A DNA stretch of 64,000 bases from Micromonospora fulviviridis (GCF_014648395.1 NZ_BMRA01000002.1:1-64000); one strand, 5' to 3'; positions 43,756 to 52,974 are shown, numbered from the stretch's first letter. Notes: generated by a model not told the origin, from the sequence alone. Program-made: numbers and translations.

Positions 43756-45390
43756 TCAGCGGGGCTCGCAGATCCGGCCGGTGAGGGCGGGGTCGCCCTC
43801 CCGGTCGGCCGCCCACACCGGGTTGAGTGCCAGCGGGAGCGGCGGGGCCTGCCAGGCGGCGCCCAGCCGCTGGAGCAGGCGGTACTCCCGGCGCGGCTCG
43901 TCGACCCGGTCGCCGGCCAGGAAGTCGACCACCCGCTCCTGGGCCTGCCGCTGGCCGATCAGCCCGCCGTGCAGGGCGGGCATCTGGAACACCGGGATCC
44001 GGCTGTACTCGCCGGGCGGCGCCTCCGCCGCGCTGACCGTCGGCAGGAAGGCGATCATGCGGACCCCGGCCACCGGGCAGAGCGTGCGGTTGCGATAGAA
44101 GGGCGCGTTGACCAGCACCGAGCGGACGAAGGGTTCGTCCGGGGCGCTCTTCACCCGGCGGCCCAGGTTGGCCAGCCAGAAGATCCCACGCAGCTCCCAG
44201 CCGGCGGCCACGCCCCACCCGCTGTAGCCGGGGGGCGGATAGTAGGCCCGGCCGGGCTGGATGAGCGGGCTGAACAGGAGCACCGCCTCCACGGGCAGGG
44301 GCTGCGCCCACTTGTCCAGGTAGGTCCGCGCCACCATGGCCCCCTCGCTGAACCCGAGCAGGGCGATCGGCCGGCCGGTACGGCGGTGCAACTCGTCGAC
44401 CTGCGCGGCGAGCAGCACCGCGCTCGAGTCCAGGGACTGGTGGGTCGCCTCGGGCCCGTACGGCAGCGGCCGGCCCTGCCCGTCGAGGCCCACGTAGGAG
44501 AAGCGCTCCACCCGGGGGTCCGCCGGTTGGCGACCGTTCCACTGCGAGTCGTGCCCCGCGATGGCGATCAGGGCATGCGGCACCCGGTCGGGCAACCGCT
44601 GGGTGAGCACCGGAGGCAGCCACTCCGCCGGCGGGCCCGTCGCCAGGCCGACGAGCGACTGCGACCCGACCGCGGCGGCCATGGTGAGGACGATCGCCAC
44701 CGGGGCGACCGGGGTCCGGGCCAGGCGGATCCGGGCCGGCAGCACGGCCGCCGCCACGGTGTGCTGCCAGAGCAGGCCGTTGGCCAGGCCGGCCAGCGCC
44801 GCCACCGGGACGCCCCACCAGCCGGACGTGCTGGAGATGACCGCGCCCGCGACGGTGAGCACGATGAAGTTGAGCACCGACCAGCCGAGCAGCTCGATCG
44901 TGGGCAGGCCCCGCCACCAGTACCGGACCACGCCGGCGCGCTGGAGGAACGGGGCGAGCACCAGCATCGGGGCGAGCGAGGCGAACAGGTAGAGGGAGAG
45001 CGCGACCGCCGAGAAGGCGACCGAGATCGCGGCCCACGGCGAGATGATCACCAGCGCGAGGGCGGCCACCTCCAGGTTCCGCCGCGCCAGCCAGCCGAAC
45101 GAGGGACGGGCCGCCCGCGCGGGCCAGGCCAGCGCCGTCAGCCCGGCGGTGAGCAGCCCGCGGAACACGGTGAGCAGCACCAGCCCGAGCAGGAAGTTCC
45201 ACCAGGAGTCGTGGAAGACGAGCAGCCACCGCAGGTCGTGGAACGAGTCGTACGGCCACACCGCGGTCACCTGCGGCGCCAGCCCGCGGGCGCCGTGGAA
45301 GCCGATGCCCACCAGCACCGTCTCCTGCACCACCGGCGGCAGCACGGCGAGCAGCAGCAGCATCGCCGTCCGGTTGCGGACTGCCTCCAC
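43756..45390 (-). CDS. Membrane protein with C-terminal alpha/beta-hydrolase domain
   Basis: This is 544 residues. GTG 45390 has GAGGAG 5 nt upstream; a longer frame exists but lacks a ribosome site. The N-terminal ~240 residues have about six helices (AMLLLLAVLPPVVQETVLVG and following). The C-terminal ~300 residues look like a soluble hydrolase domain: LIAIAGHDSQWNG, a Ser nucleophile in ALLGFSEGAMVARTYLD, and PPPGYSGWGVAAGWELRGIF. The fusion of a multi-helix membrane part to a hydrolase resembles nothing I can name. A lipid or cell-wall esterase role is speculative. Confidence 0.65.
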   Translation of the reverse strand: MEAVRNRTAMLLLLAVLPPVVQETVLVGIGFHGARGLAPQVTAVWPYDSFHDLRWLLVFHDSWWNFLLGLVLLTVFRGLLTAGLTALAWPARAARPSFGWLARRNLEVAALALVIISPWAAISVAFSAVALSLYLFASLAPMLVLAPFLQRAGVVRYWWRGLPTIELLGWSVLNFIVLTVAGAVISSTSGWWGVPVAALAGLANGLLWQHTVAAAVLPARIRLARTPVAPVAIVLTMAAAVGSQSLVGLATGPPAEWLPPVLTQRLPDRVPHALIAIAGHDSQWNGRQPADPRVERFSYVGLDGQGRPLPYGPEATHQSLDSSAVLLAAQVDELHRRTGRPIALLGFSEGAMVARTYLDKWAQPLPVEAVLLFSPLIQPGRAYYPPPGYSGWGVAAGWELRGIFWLANLGRRVKSAPDEPFVRSVLVNAPFYRNRTLCPVAGVRMIAFLPTVSAAEAPPGEYSRIPVFQMPALHGGLIGQRQAQERVVDFLAGDRVDEPRREYRLLQRLGAAWQAPPLPLALNPVWAADREGDPALTGRICEPR

Positions 45391-45626
45391 CGCCGCTCCT
45401 CGTGCCTCGCGTCCTCGGGCCCCTTGCAGGATCTCCCGGGAGCCGGGCCGGCGGTGCCGGAATGGCCGACCAGGGAGCACGAAGAGTCAGCGGCCCGTAC
45501 CGCTGCGCAAGGTCGGCGGACCCGCGAGGTGGCGTCCGCCGCGTCGCGTGGCAACCTGTCGCATACCTCGGGCAGGATGCACGACGTGCGCCGCGAACGG
45601 GACGACCAGCCGACCGGAGACCGCCG

Positions 45627-47375
45627 ATGACCGACGACCTGCTCGACGGCCCCGGCGACGGGGTCGGCCGGGTGCTCGGCACCGCCGACGCCACCCCGCT
45701 CACCTTCTGGACCGCCGTCGCCCCCGGCAGCTACCTCCAGCTCGACGACGTGGTGGTGACCCGCCGCGAGCTGCCCGACCGGGAGCCGGTCACCATCGCC
45801 GGCGTGGTCACCCAGGTGCGCGCCCGGCACGAGGGGGCGCAGTTCGACTCGGACGTGTTCGCCATCGCCGACGGCACCCTGCCGGCCCAGGTGCAGGAGG
45901 CCGCCGAGATCACCACCACCCGGGTCGACCCGGAGTTCTACGTGCCGCCCACCCCGGGCGCGGTGGTGCACCGGGCCGAGGGCGACGCCCGCGCCCGGGC
46001 GCTGCACTTCGACCGGATGGAGCGGCGCATCCCGATGGGCATGGGCCGCGACGGCGTACCGGTCTACCTCAACGCCGACTTCCTCGACGGCACCCGGGGC
46101 GCGCACGTCTCCATCTCCGGCATCTCCGGCGTGGCCACCAAGACCAGCTTCGCCACCTTCCTGCTCTACTCGGTCTTCCGTTCCGGGGTGCTCGGCGGCG
46201 ACGCGGTCAACGCCAAGGCGCTGATCTTCAACGTCAAGGGCGAGGACCTGCTCTTCCTCGACCACCCCAACACCCGGCTCGACGACCCCACCCGGGCCGG
46301 CTACGCGAAACTCGGGCTCGACGCGGGCGCCTTCCCCGACGTCCGGGTCTACGCCCCGCCGCGGGTCGGCGACTCCTCCGGCACGCCCGACGTGAGCAGC
46401 CGGCTCACCGGGGTGGACAGCTTCTACTGGACCCTGAGCGAGTTCTGCGCCGACCGCCTGCTGCCGTACGTCTTCGCCGACGCCGACGACGAGCGGCAGC
46501 AGTACACGATGGTGGTGCACTCGGTCGCCGCCCACCTGGCCAGACACGCCCAGCCCGCCGACGGCGGGGTGAGCATCGACGGAGTCCGGCTGGGGTCCTA
46601 CGCCGACCTGGTCGACCACGTCGTCGAGCAGCTCAACGACGACGAGACCCGCAGCGACTGGGCGGGCAGCGCGGTCGGCCTCGGCACGGTCAACGCGTTC
46701 GCCCGCCGGCTGATCGGCAGCAAGAAGGACCTGGGCCGGCTGATCCGGGGCGACCTGGCCACCCGCCGCCCGCACTCGATCAACACCGCGGAGTCCGCCC
46801 AGGTCACCGTGGTCGACCTGCACAACCTGCCGGACCGCGCGCAGCGTTTCGTGGTCGGCGTGACGCTCAAGAGCGAGTTCGAGCGCAAGGAGAAGGCCGG
46901 CACCGCCAAGCCGCTGCTCTTCGTCGTCCTCGACGAGCTGAACAAGTACGCCCCCCGAGAGGGCTCCTCCCCCATCAAGGAGGTGCTGCTCGACATCGCC
47001 GAGCGGGGCCGCTCGCTCGGGGTGATCCTGGTCGGCGCCCAGCAGACCGCCAGCGAGGTGGAGCGGCGGATCGTCACCAACTCGGCGATCCGGGTGGTCG
47101 GCCGGCTCGACCCGGCCGAGGCGTCCCGCCCGGAATACGGCTTCCTCCCGCCCGCCCAGCGCCAGCGCGCCCTGCTGGCCAAGCCGGGCACCATGTTCGT
47201 CAACCAGCCCGACATCCCGGTCCCGCTCTGCCTGGAGTTCCCCTTCCCGGCCTGGGCCACCCGGGTCTCCGAGGCCGGCCGGGCACCCTCGGAGACGCTG
47301 CGCTCGATCACCCAGGCGGCCGACCCCTTCGCGGTGGTCGGCTCGGGCACCGCCGACGACGACATCCCGTTCTAG
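45627..47375 (+). CDS. herA: HerA-like ATPase
   Basis: This is 582 residues. An N-terminal HAS-type barrel (~20-115: FWTAVAPGSYLQLDDVVVTR, VTQVRARHEG) precedes the FtsK/HerA-type RecA core. Walker A lies near residue 162 as SISGISGVATKTSFATF, lacking the Gly before Lys. Walker B is LLFVVLDELNKYAPRE (~430), with a sensor segment GVILVGAQQTASEVERRIVT and the arginine-finger-like NSAIRVVGRLDPAEA. In archaea HerA is a hexameric DNA translocase that works with NurA, Mre11 and Rad50 in end resection. Here sbcD starts 10 nt downstream, then sbcC and a NurA-like gene, so the assignment rests on both motifs and context. Confidence 0.82.
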   Translation: MTDDLLDGPGDGVGRVLGTADATPLTFWTAVAPGSYLQLDDVVVTRRELPDREPVTIAGVVTQVRARHEGAQFDSDVFAIADGTLPAQVQEAAEITTTRVDPEFYVPPTPGAVVHRAEGDARARALHFDRMERRIPMGMGRDGVPVYLNADFLDGTRGAHVSISGISGVATKTSFATFLLYSVFRSGVLGGDAVNAKALIFNVKGEDLLFLDHPNTRLDDPTRAGYAKLGLDAGAFPDVRVYAPPRVGDSSGTPDVSSRLTGVDSFYWTLSEFCADRLLPYVFADADDERQQYTMVVHSVAAHLARHAQPADGGVSIDGVRLGSYADLVDHVVEQLNDDETRSDWAGSAVGLGTVNAFARRLIGSKKDLGRLIRGDLATRRPHSINTAESAQVTVVDLHNLPDRAQRFVVGVTLKSEFERKEKAGTAKPLLFVVLDELNKYAPREGSSPIKEVLLDIAERGRSLGVILVGAQQTASEVERRIVTNSAIRVVGRLDPAEASRPEYGFLPPAQRQRALLAKPGTMFVNQPDIPVPLCLEFPFPAWATRVSEAGRAPSETLRSITQAADPFAVVGSGTADDDIPF

Positions 47376-47385
47376 AGGGCGGACC

Positions 47386-48534
47386 ATGAAGATCCTGCAC
47401 ACCTCCGACTGGCACGTCGGCAAGGTCCTCAAGGGGCAGTCCCGGGCCGACGAGCACAAGCAGGTGCTCGCCCAGGTGATCGAGATCGCCCGGGTCGAGC
47501 GGCCCGACCTGGTCATCGTGGCCGGCGACCTCTACGACACCGCGGCGCCCACCCCGGAGGCGACCCGACTGGTCACCCGGGCGCTGACCGCGCTGCGCCG
47601 CACCGGCGCCGACGTGGTGGCGATCGGCGGCAACCACGACAACGGCGCCGCGCTCGACGCGCTGCGCCCCTGGGCCGAGGCCGCCGGCATCACGCTGCGC
47701 GGCAGCGTCCGCGACAACCCGGCCGAGCACGTCATCGACGGCGTCACCCGCGACGGCGAGCGCTGGCAGGTCGCCGCGCTGCCCTTCCTCTCCCAGCGCT
47801 ACGCCGTACGCGCCGTGGAGATGTACGAGCTGACCCCGGCCGAGGCCAACCAGACCTACGCCGACCACCTCGGGCGGGTGCTCGCCCGGCTGGCCGAGGG
47901 ATTCACCGAGCCGGACCGGGTGCACCTGGTCACCGCCCACCTCACCGTGGTCGGGGCGAGCACCGGCGGCGGCGAGCGGGACGCGCACACCGTGCTCGGC
48001 TACGCGGTGCCGGCCACCGTCTTCCCGGGCAACGCGCACTACGTGGCCCTCGGCCACCTGCACCGCTCGCAGCGGGTGATCGGCCCCTGCCCGGTCCGCT
48101 ACAGCGGCAGCCCGCTCGCCGTCGACTTCGGCGAGCAGGAAAACGTCGGGTCGGTGACGATCGTCGAGGTGACCGCGACGACCGCCGCGCAGATCCGGGA
48201 GGTGCCGGTGCCCGGCGCCGTCCCGCTGCGCACGGTCCGCGGCACCCTGGCGCAGCTCGCCGAGATCGACGCGCCCGACGGCTGGCTGCGGGTCTACGTC
48301 CGCGAGCAGCCCCGCGCCGGCCTGCGCGAGGAAGTGCAGGAGCTGCTCCCCCGGGCGCTGGAGATCCGGATCGACCCGGAGCTGGTGCCGGCGCCGGGCA
48401 GCGGCACCCGCACCGCCCAGCGGGCCGGCCGCTCGCCGCGCGAGCTGTTCGCCGACTACCTGGGCAGCCGGGGCCACGCCGACGAGGACGTCCGGGAACT
48501 CTTCGACGAGCTGCTCGAGGAGGTGGATCACTGA
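47386..48534 (+). CDS. sbcD: SbcD nuclease (Mre11 homologue)
   Basis: This 382-residue metallophosphoesterase nuclease shows the full motif series: HTSDWHVGK (residues ~5-13), VAGDLYD, GGNHDN, TAHLTVVG and LGHLHRSQ. It processes DNA ends and hairpins together with SbcC. It lies 10 nt after herA and overlaps sbcC by the ATGA arrangement at 48531-48534. The C-terminal ~100 residues form the cap and SbcC-binding region (LFADYLGSRGHADEDVRELF). Confidence 0.95.
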   Translation: MKILHTSDWHVGKVLKGQSRADEHKQVLAQVIEIARVERPDLVIVAGDLYDTAAPTPEATRLVTRALTALRRTGADVVAIGGNHDNGAALDALRPWAEAAGITLRGSVRDNPAEHVIDGVTRDGERWQVAALPFLSQRYAVRAVEMYELTPAEANQTYADHLGRVLARLAEGFTEPDRVHLVTAHLTVVGASTGGGERDAHTVLGYAVPATVFPGNAHYVALGHLHRSQRVIGPCPVRYSGSPLAVDFGEQENVGSVTIVEVTATTAAQIREVPVPGAVPLRTVRGTLAQLAEIDAPDGWLRVYVREQPRAGLREEVQELLPRALEIRIDPELVPAPGSGTRTAQRAGRSPRELFADYLGSRGHADEDVRELFDELLEEVDH

Positions 48535-51008
48535 TGCGGCCCATGCGGCTGGACATGGCGGGCTTCACCGTCTTCCGCGAGGAGACCACCGTCGACTTCA
48601 CCGACGCGGACTTCTTCGCGCTGGTCGGGCCGACCGGCTCGGGCAAGTCGACGGTGCTCGACGCGATCTGCTTCGCCCTCTACGGCACGGTCCCCCGCTG
48701 GGGTGGCGCGCGGGGACTGGCCAACGCCCTCGCCCCGTCGGCCACCGAGGCGCGGGTGCGGCTGGTCTTCGAGTCCGCCGGCGACCGCTACGTGGCCACC
48801 CGGGTGGTCCGCCGGGACGGCCGGGGCACGGTGAAGACCGCCAACGCCGGTCTCCAGCTCATGCCGCCCGGGTTCGACGTCACGAAGCTCGACACCGGGC
48901 TCAGCCCGGAGGACCTGGGCGAGGTGGTGGCCGGCACCCCGGCCGAGATGGAGCAGGCGGTGCTCGACGCGGTCGGGCTGCCGTACGAGCAGTTCACCAG
49001 CTGCGTGGTGCTGCCGCAGGGGCAGTTCGCCGACTTCCTGCACGCCAAGCCGGCCACCCGGCAGCAGATCCTGGTGAACCTCCTCGGGCTGGGCGTCTAC
49101 GAGGAGGTGCAGAAGAAGGCCACCGAGCGCGCCGGGCAGGCCGAGGCGAAGCTGGAGGCGGTCGACAAGATGCTCGGCGGCCTCGCCGACGTCGACGAGG
49201 CGAGCCTGGCCGACGCACGGGACCGGGTCGACCGGATGCGCGAGCTGGCCGGGGCCGTCGCGGCGGCCGTACCCGAGCTGGAGCGGGCCCGCGCGACGGC
49301 GCGCGAGCAGGCGGCGGCGCTCGGGGCGCTCGACGCCGAGCTGACCGTGCTGGCCGGGGTCCGGCCGCCGGACGGGATCGCCGAGCTGGCCCGGGCGGTG
49401 GCCGCCGCGCGGACGGCCGCCGACGAGGCGGTCACCGCGGTCGGCCTCGCCGAGGAGCGCGAGGAGAAGCTGCGCGGCGAGCTGGCCGCGGCCGGCGACG
49501 AGAGCGCGCTGCGCGTGCAGCTCAAGGCGTACGCCGACCGGGAGCGGCTGGCCGGTGACGCGGCGGCGGTCCGCGCGGCGGTGGACGCGGCGCAGGCCGA
49601 GCACGACACGGCGGCCGGGGCGCTCGCCGCGGCCCGGGCGGCCGCCGAGCAGGCCGAGGTGGAGCTGGAGGCGGCGTTCCGGGCGCACGAGGAGGCGAAG
49701 GCCACCGACCAGGCGGTGGCGCTGCGGGCGCACCTGGTCGAAGGCGGCCCCTGCCCGGTCTGCGAACAGCCGGTGCCCCGGATGCCGGCGGTGCCGAAGG
49801 GCTCGGCGGTGGCCCGGGCGCTCGCGGCCGGCAAGGCGGCCCGGGCGGCCAGCGACGCCGCCAAGCGGGTGGTGCAGGAGCGCGACGCGGCCGCCCGGGA
49901 GCTCGACCGGGTGCTGCTGCGCGCCCGCGCCGAGCACGACCAGCTGGCGGCCCGGCTGGCCGAGCTGGACGGGCAGCTCGCTGGCGCCGCCACGCCGGAG
50001 GCGCTGCGCGGGTCGCTGGCCGAGCACGCCCGGCTGCGCCGGGCGCTGGAGGAGGCGGCGGGGGCGGTGCGCGCCGGCCGGGACGCCGCGCGCCGGGCCC
50101 GCGGCAGCCTGGACGGCGCGCAGGAGCGGCTGCGCCGGGCCTGGCGGGACTTCGACACGGCCCGCGACGGGCTGGCCCGGTTCGGCCCGCCGGCCACCGA
50201 CCGCGACGACGTGGCCGCCGCCTGGACGGCCCTCGCCGACTGGGCCGGCGAGCAGGCCGGGCGGCGGCGCGCCGACCGGGCCGGGCTGGCCGCCGCCGTC
50301 GACGCCGCGGAGGCCGCGGCGGGCGAGGTGGCGGAGCGGATCGGCGGGCTCTTCGAGGCGGCCGGGCTGACCGCGCCGGAGGACCCGCAGCGCGACGCCG
50401 CGGTGGCGGTGGAGCGGGCGGAGGCGGAGCTGCGCCGGCTGGAGGAGCGCCGCGAGCAGGCCGCGGAGCTGCGCGAGCAGCGGGCCGGCCACGAGCGGCA
50501 GGCCCGGGTGGCCCGCGCCCTCGCGGGGCACCTGCGCGCCAACAACTTCGAGCGCTGGCTGCTGGCCGAGGCGCTGGACCTGCTGGTCGACGGCGCCTCG
50601 CGGATCCTGCGCGAGCTGTCCGGCGGCCAGTACGACCTGGTGCACGACAAGGGTGAGTTCTTCGTGGTCGACCACCACGACGCCGGGCTGCGGCGCGGGG
50701 TGCGCACCCTCTCCGGCGGGGAGACGTTCCAGGCGTCGCTGGCCCTGGCGCTGGCGCTCTCCGAGCAGCTCGCCGGGATGTCGACGAGCGCGGCCAGCCT
50801 GGAGTCGATCGTCCTCGACGAGGGCTTCGGCACGCTGGACGCGGCCACCCTCGACACGGTCGCGGCCACCCTGGAGAACCTGGCCGCCCGGGGCGACCGG
50901 ATGGTCGGCGTGGTCACCCACGTGCCGGCGCTCGCCGAGCGGATCCCGGTCCGCTTCGAGGTCCGCAAGGACGCACGCACCGCCCGCGTGGAACGGACCG
51001 GCCTGTGA
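48534..51008 (+). CDS. sbcC: SbcC ATPase (Rad50 homologue)
   Basis: This 824-residue SMC-like ATPase has Walker A ALVGPTGSGKSTVLDAICFA (~31-50), a Q-loop region, the zinc-hook CPVC at residues 407-410 between two long Ala/Glu/Arg-rich coiled coils, and the C-terminal signature RTLSGGETFQASLALALALS. Walker B is SIVLDEGFGTLDAATLDTVA. The hook lies at the midpoint, as expected. Met4 is a possible shorter start. The stop codon TGA lies inside the first copy of the 59-nt repeat. It is coupled to sbcD. Confidence 0.95.
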   Translation: MRPMRLDMAGFTVFREETTVDFTDADFFALVGPTGSGKSTVLDAICFALYGTVPRWGGARGLANALAPSATEARVRLVFESAGDRYVATRVVRRDGRGTVKTANAGLQLMPPGFDVTKLDTGLSPEDLGEVVAGTPAEMEQAVLDAVGLPYEQFTSCVVLPQGQFADFLHAKPATRQQILVNLLGLGVYEEVQKKATERAGQAEAKLEAVDKMLGGLADVDEASLADARDRVDRMRELAGAVAAAVPELERARATAREQAAALGALDAELTVLAGVRPPDGIAELARAVAAARTAADEAVTAVGLAEEREEKLRGELAAAGDESALRVQLKAYADRERLAGDAAAVRAAVDAAQAEHDTAAGALAAARAAAEQAEVELEAAFRAHEEAKATDQAVALRAHLVEGGPCPVCEQPVPRMPAVPKGSAVARALAAGKAARAASDAAKRVVQERDAAARELDRVLLRARAEHDQLAARLAELDGQLAGAATPEALRGSLAEHARLRRALEEAAGAVRAGRDAARRARGSLDGAQERLRRAWRDFDTARDGLARFGPPATDRDDVAAAWTALADWAGEQAGRRRADRAGLAAAVDAAEAAAGEVAERIGGLFEAAGLTAPEDPQRDAAVAVERAEAELRRLEERREQAAELREQRAGHERQARVARALAGHLRANNFERWLLAEALDLLVDGASRILRELSGGQYDLVHDKGEFFVVDHHDAGLRRGVRTLSGGETFQASLALALALSEQLAGMSTSAASLESIVLDEGFGTLDAATLDTVAATLENLAARGDRMVGVVTHVPALAERIPVRFEVRKDARTARVERTGL

Positions 51009-51122
51009 GCGCGAGGAGTGCAGCGCAGCGGAGCCCCGCAGTCGCGAACGAAGGGCTGGCACCGTGAGCGCGAGGAGTGCAGCGCAGCGGAGCCCCGCAG
51101 TCGCGAACGAAGGGCTGGCACC
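51005..51122 (+). repeat. 59-bp perfect tandem repeat with two coupled mini-ORFs
   Basis: The units 51005-51063 and 51064-51122 are identical. Each begins GTGA and encodes a 20-residue frame (VSARSAAQRSPAVANEGLAP), 51005-51067 and 51064-51126, whose stop overlaps the GTG of the next. The first GTG overlaps the sbcC stop. After the second stop, GGAG leads into the NurA-like start. Confidence 0.9.
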
Positions 51123-51136
51123 GTGAGGAGCGCCGC

Positions 51137-52117
51137 GTGACGGGACCGTCGAGGGCGGGGGCCCGGTTCTTCGTCGACGCGTGGGACCCGGCGTACGGGG
51201 CGTCGTTCGAGGCGGCCGGCGGGGGCGGGCCGGCGGCGCCGAGCAGCGCCCAGGTCGACGCCGACGTCGAGCTGCCCGCCACCGACTGGCGGGCCGTCGA
51301 CGTCCGGCGCGACGTCGCGGCCCCGGACGTGGTGCTGCTGGTCGACGGGGTGCGCCGGATCGACGCCAGCGTCTGGACGGCCGAGGACGACGGCGGCTCC
51401 TTCCCCGGCATCGCGGCCTCGTACGCCGCCGGGGTGGTCCGCTGCGACCTGGAGCGGGGCGCGGCGGAGCTGGCCGGGACCCGGGTGGGCCGGGGGCTGT
51501 TCACCGCCAGCCCCTCGGCGCAGGACGTGGTGGCCGGCGCGATCCGCTACCCGGTGCACCGGGTGAGCGGCACCGGCGAGCTGAGCAAGCTCCCGGCCGC
51601 CGTGCAGGGCCCGCTGACCGCGCTGGAGGTGGCGGTCTCCGACGCGGTGCGCACCGACGGCGACCTGCTCGTGGTGGACGGGCCGCTGCGCAGCCGGCGC
51701 AACCTGCCCCGCACCCTCGGCTACATCAAGACCCAGCACAGCCAGTACCTGGACGGCCGGCTCACCGCGGTGGTCACGGGGCTGGCCCCGGGGCAGCGCT
51801 GCCCGGTGTTCCGGCTGGGCACCGCGTGGGGCGGCTACTCCTGGTACCTGCGGCTGCCGGTGGCCGGCGGCGCGCCCTGGGCGGGCGTCGTGCGGGTGGA
51901 GTGCTCCGCCGAGCTGACCGAGGCCGAGGCGATCGAGCTGGCCGACCTGTCCCTGGTCACGCTGCCCCGGTTCGCCTCCACCCCGTACAAGGACCCGCGC
52001 GCCCCGCAGAACCTGATCCCGATCGCCGGCCTGGAGCGCCGGCTGCGCGGGATGCTCGGCGACGCCCGACTGCTGCACCGGGTGCTCACCGCGGCGGCCC
52101 GGGGGATCCGGCGCTGA
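51137..52117 (+). CDS. nurA: NurA-like nuclease domain protein
   Basis: This is 326 residues. GTG 51137 has GAGGAG ~7 nt upstream. Core motifs fit the NurA fold: VVLLVDGVRRIDASVW (~residue 66, first catalytic Asp), DGDLLVVDGPLRSRRNL (~175) with a second acidic motif, and GYIKTQHSQYLDG (~195), which resembles the conserved Lys/His segment of NurA. The C-terminal region ends in FASTPYKDPRAPQNLIPIAG and LERRLRGMLGDARLLHRVL, like the NurA C-terminus. It is the fourth gene of the herA-sbcD-sbcC array. A 5'-3' nuclease acting with HerA is inferred; the assignment is by pattern and context. Confidence 0.72.
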   Translation: MTGPSRAGARFFVDAWDPAYGASFEAAGGGGPAAPSSAQVDADVELPATDWRAVDVRRDVAAPDVVLLVDGVRRIDASVWTAEDDGGSFPGIAASYAAGVVRCDLERGAAELAGTRVGRGLFTASPSAQDVVAGAIRYPVHRVSGTGELSKLPAAVQGPLTALEVAVSDAVRTDGDLLVVDGPLRSRRNLPRTLGYIKTQHSQYLDGRLTAVVTGLAPGQRCPVFRLGTAWGGYSWYLRLPVAGGAPWAGVVRVECSAELTEAEAIELADLSLVTLPRFASTPYKDPRAPQNLIPIAGLERRLRGMLGDARLLHRVLTAAARGIRR

Positions 52118-52974
52118 TGGGCCGGCGACGCGGCGCGGACCGGGTGGTCACGCAGGTCGACACCGGGCAGGCCGAGCTGGCGCCCGACCCGGACCGGCCG
52201 GGTTCCTGGACGCTGCTGCTCGACGGCGCGCCGCAGTCCCATGTGGACCTCGCCGACCCCACCCACCTGGAGTTCGAGTACGTCCGGCGGCTGGCCGCCG
52301 CCCTCGACCTGGTGGCACCGGCCGGCGCGCCGCTGCGGGTGCTGCACCTGGGCGGCGGCGCGCTCACCCTGCCCCGCTACGTCCAGGCCACCCGCCCCGG
52401 CTCCACCCAGCGGGTGTCCGAGGTGGACGGCGCGCTGGTGGAGCTGGTCCGCCGGGAGCTGCCCTGGCCGGCCGACCCCCGGTTGCGGGTCCGGGTGGCC
52501 GACGCCCGGGCCACCCTCACGTCGAGCCGGGACGGCAGCTACGACGTGGTGGTCGCGGACGTCTTCGCCGGCGCCCGCACCCCCGCCCACCTGACCTCGG
52601 TCGAGTACGCCGCCGAGGTGGCCCGGGTGCTCCGGCCCGACGGTTACTACCTGGCGAACGTCGCCGACGGCCCGCCGTTGCGGCACGTCCGCGGGCAGGT
52701 CGCCACGGTACGCACCGTGCTGCCCCGGGCCTGCCTGGTCGCCGACGCGGCGGTGCTGCGCGGCCGGCGCTACGGCAACCTGGTGCTGGTCGCGTCCCGT
52801 GTGGAGCCGCCGGTGCCGGAGCTGACCCGGCGGGCCGCCGGCGACTGGTTCCCGGGCCGGGTGCTGGCCGGCGCCGAGCTGGACCGGTTCGCCGCGGGCG
52901 CGCCGGTGGTCCACGACGCCGATGCCACCGACTCCACCCCGCCTCCGCCCGGAATTTTTTCCGTCCGGCGTTGA
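52117..52974 (+). CDS. Spermidine synthase-like methyltransferase-fold protein
   Basis: This is a 285-residue protein with a Rossmann fold of the SpeE/fused-MFS-spermidine-synthase type: LRVLHLGGGALTLPRYVQAT (nucleotide-binding loop), SEVDGALVELVRRELPW, VRVADARATLTSSRDGSYDV and VVVADVFAGARTPAHLTSVE. It lacks the full polyamine-binding set that I would expect of a bona fide SpeE, so the substrate is uncertain. The ATG overlaps the NurA-like stop (ATGA), so it is in the repair transcript though a repair role is not evident. Confidence 0.82.
   Translation: MGRRRGADRVVTQVDTGQAELAPDPDRPGSWTLLLDGAPQSHVDLADPTHLEFEYVRRLAAALDLVAPAGAPLRVLHLGGGALTLPRYVQATRPGSTQRVSEVDGALVELVRRELPWPADPRLRVRVADARATLTSSRDGSYDVVVADVFAGARTPAHLTSVEYAAEVARVLRPDGYYLANVADGPPLRHVRGQVATVRTVLPRACLVADAAVLRGRRYGNLVLVASRVEPPVPELTRRAAGDWFPGRVLAGAELDRFAAGAPVVHDADATDSTPPPPGIFSVRR

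Noticed and set aside
48528..52078. Long minus-strand frames opposite sbcC and nurA (844 and 993 residues)
   Set aside because: These are mirror frames of coiled-coil coding sequence rich in Ala/Glu/Arg codons. They lack starts with ribosome sites and any recognisable motif.
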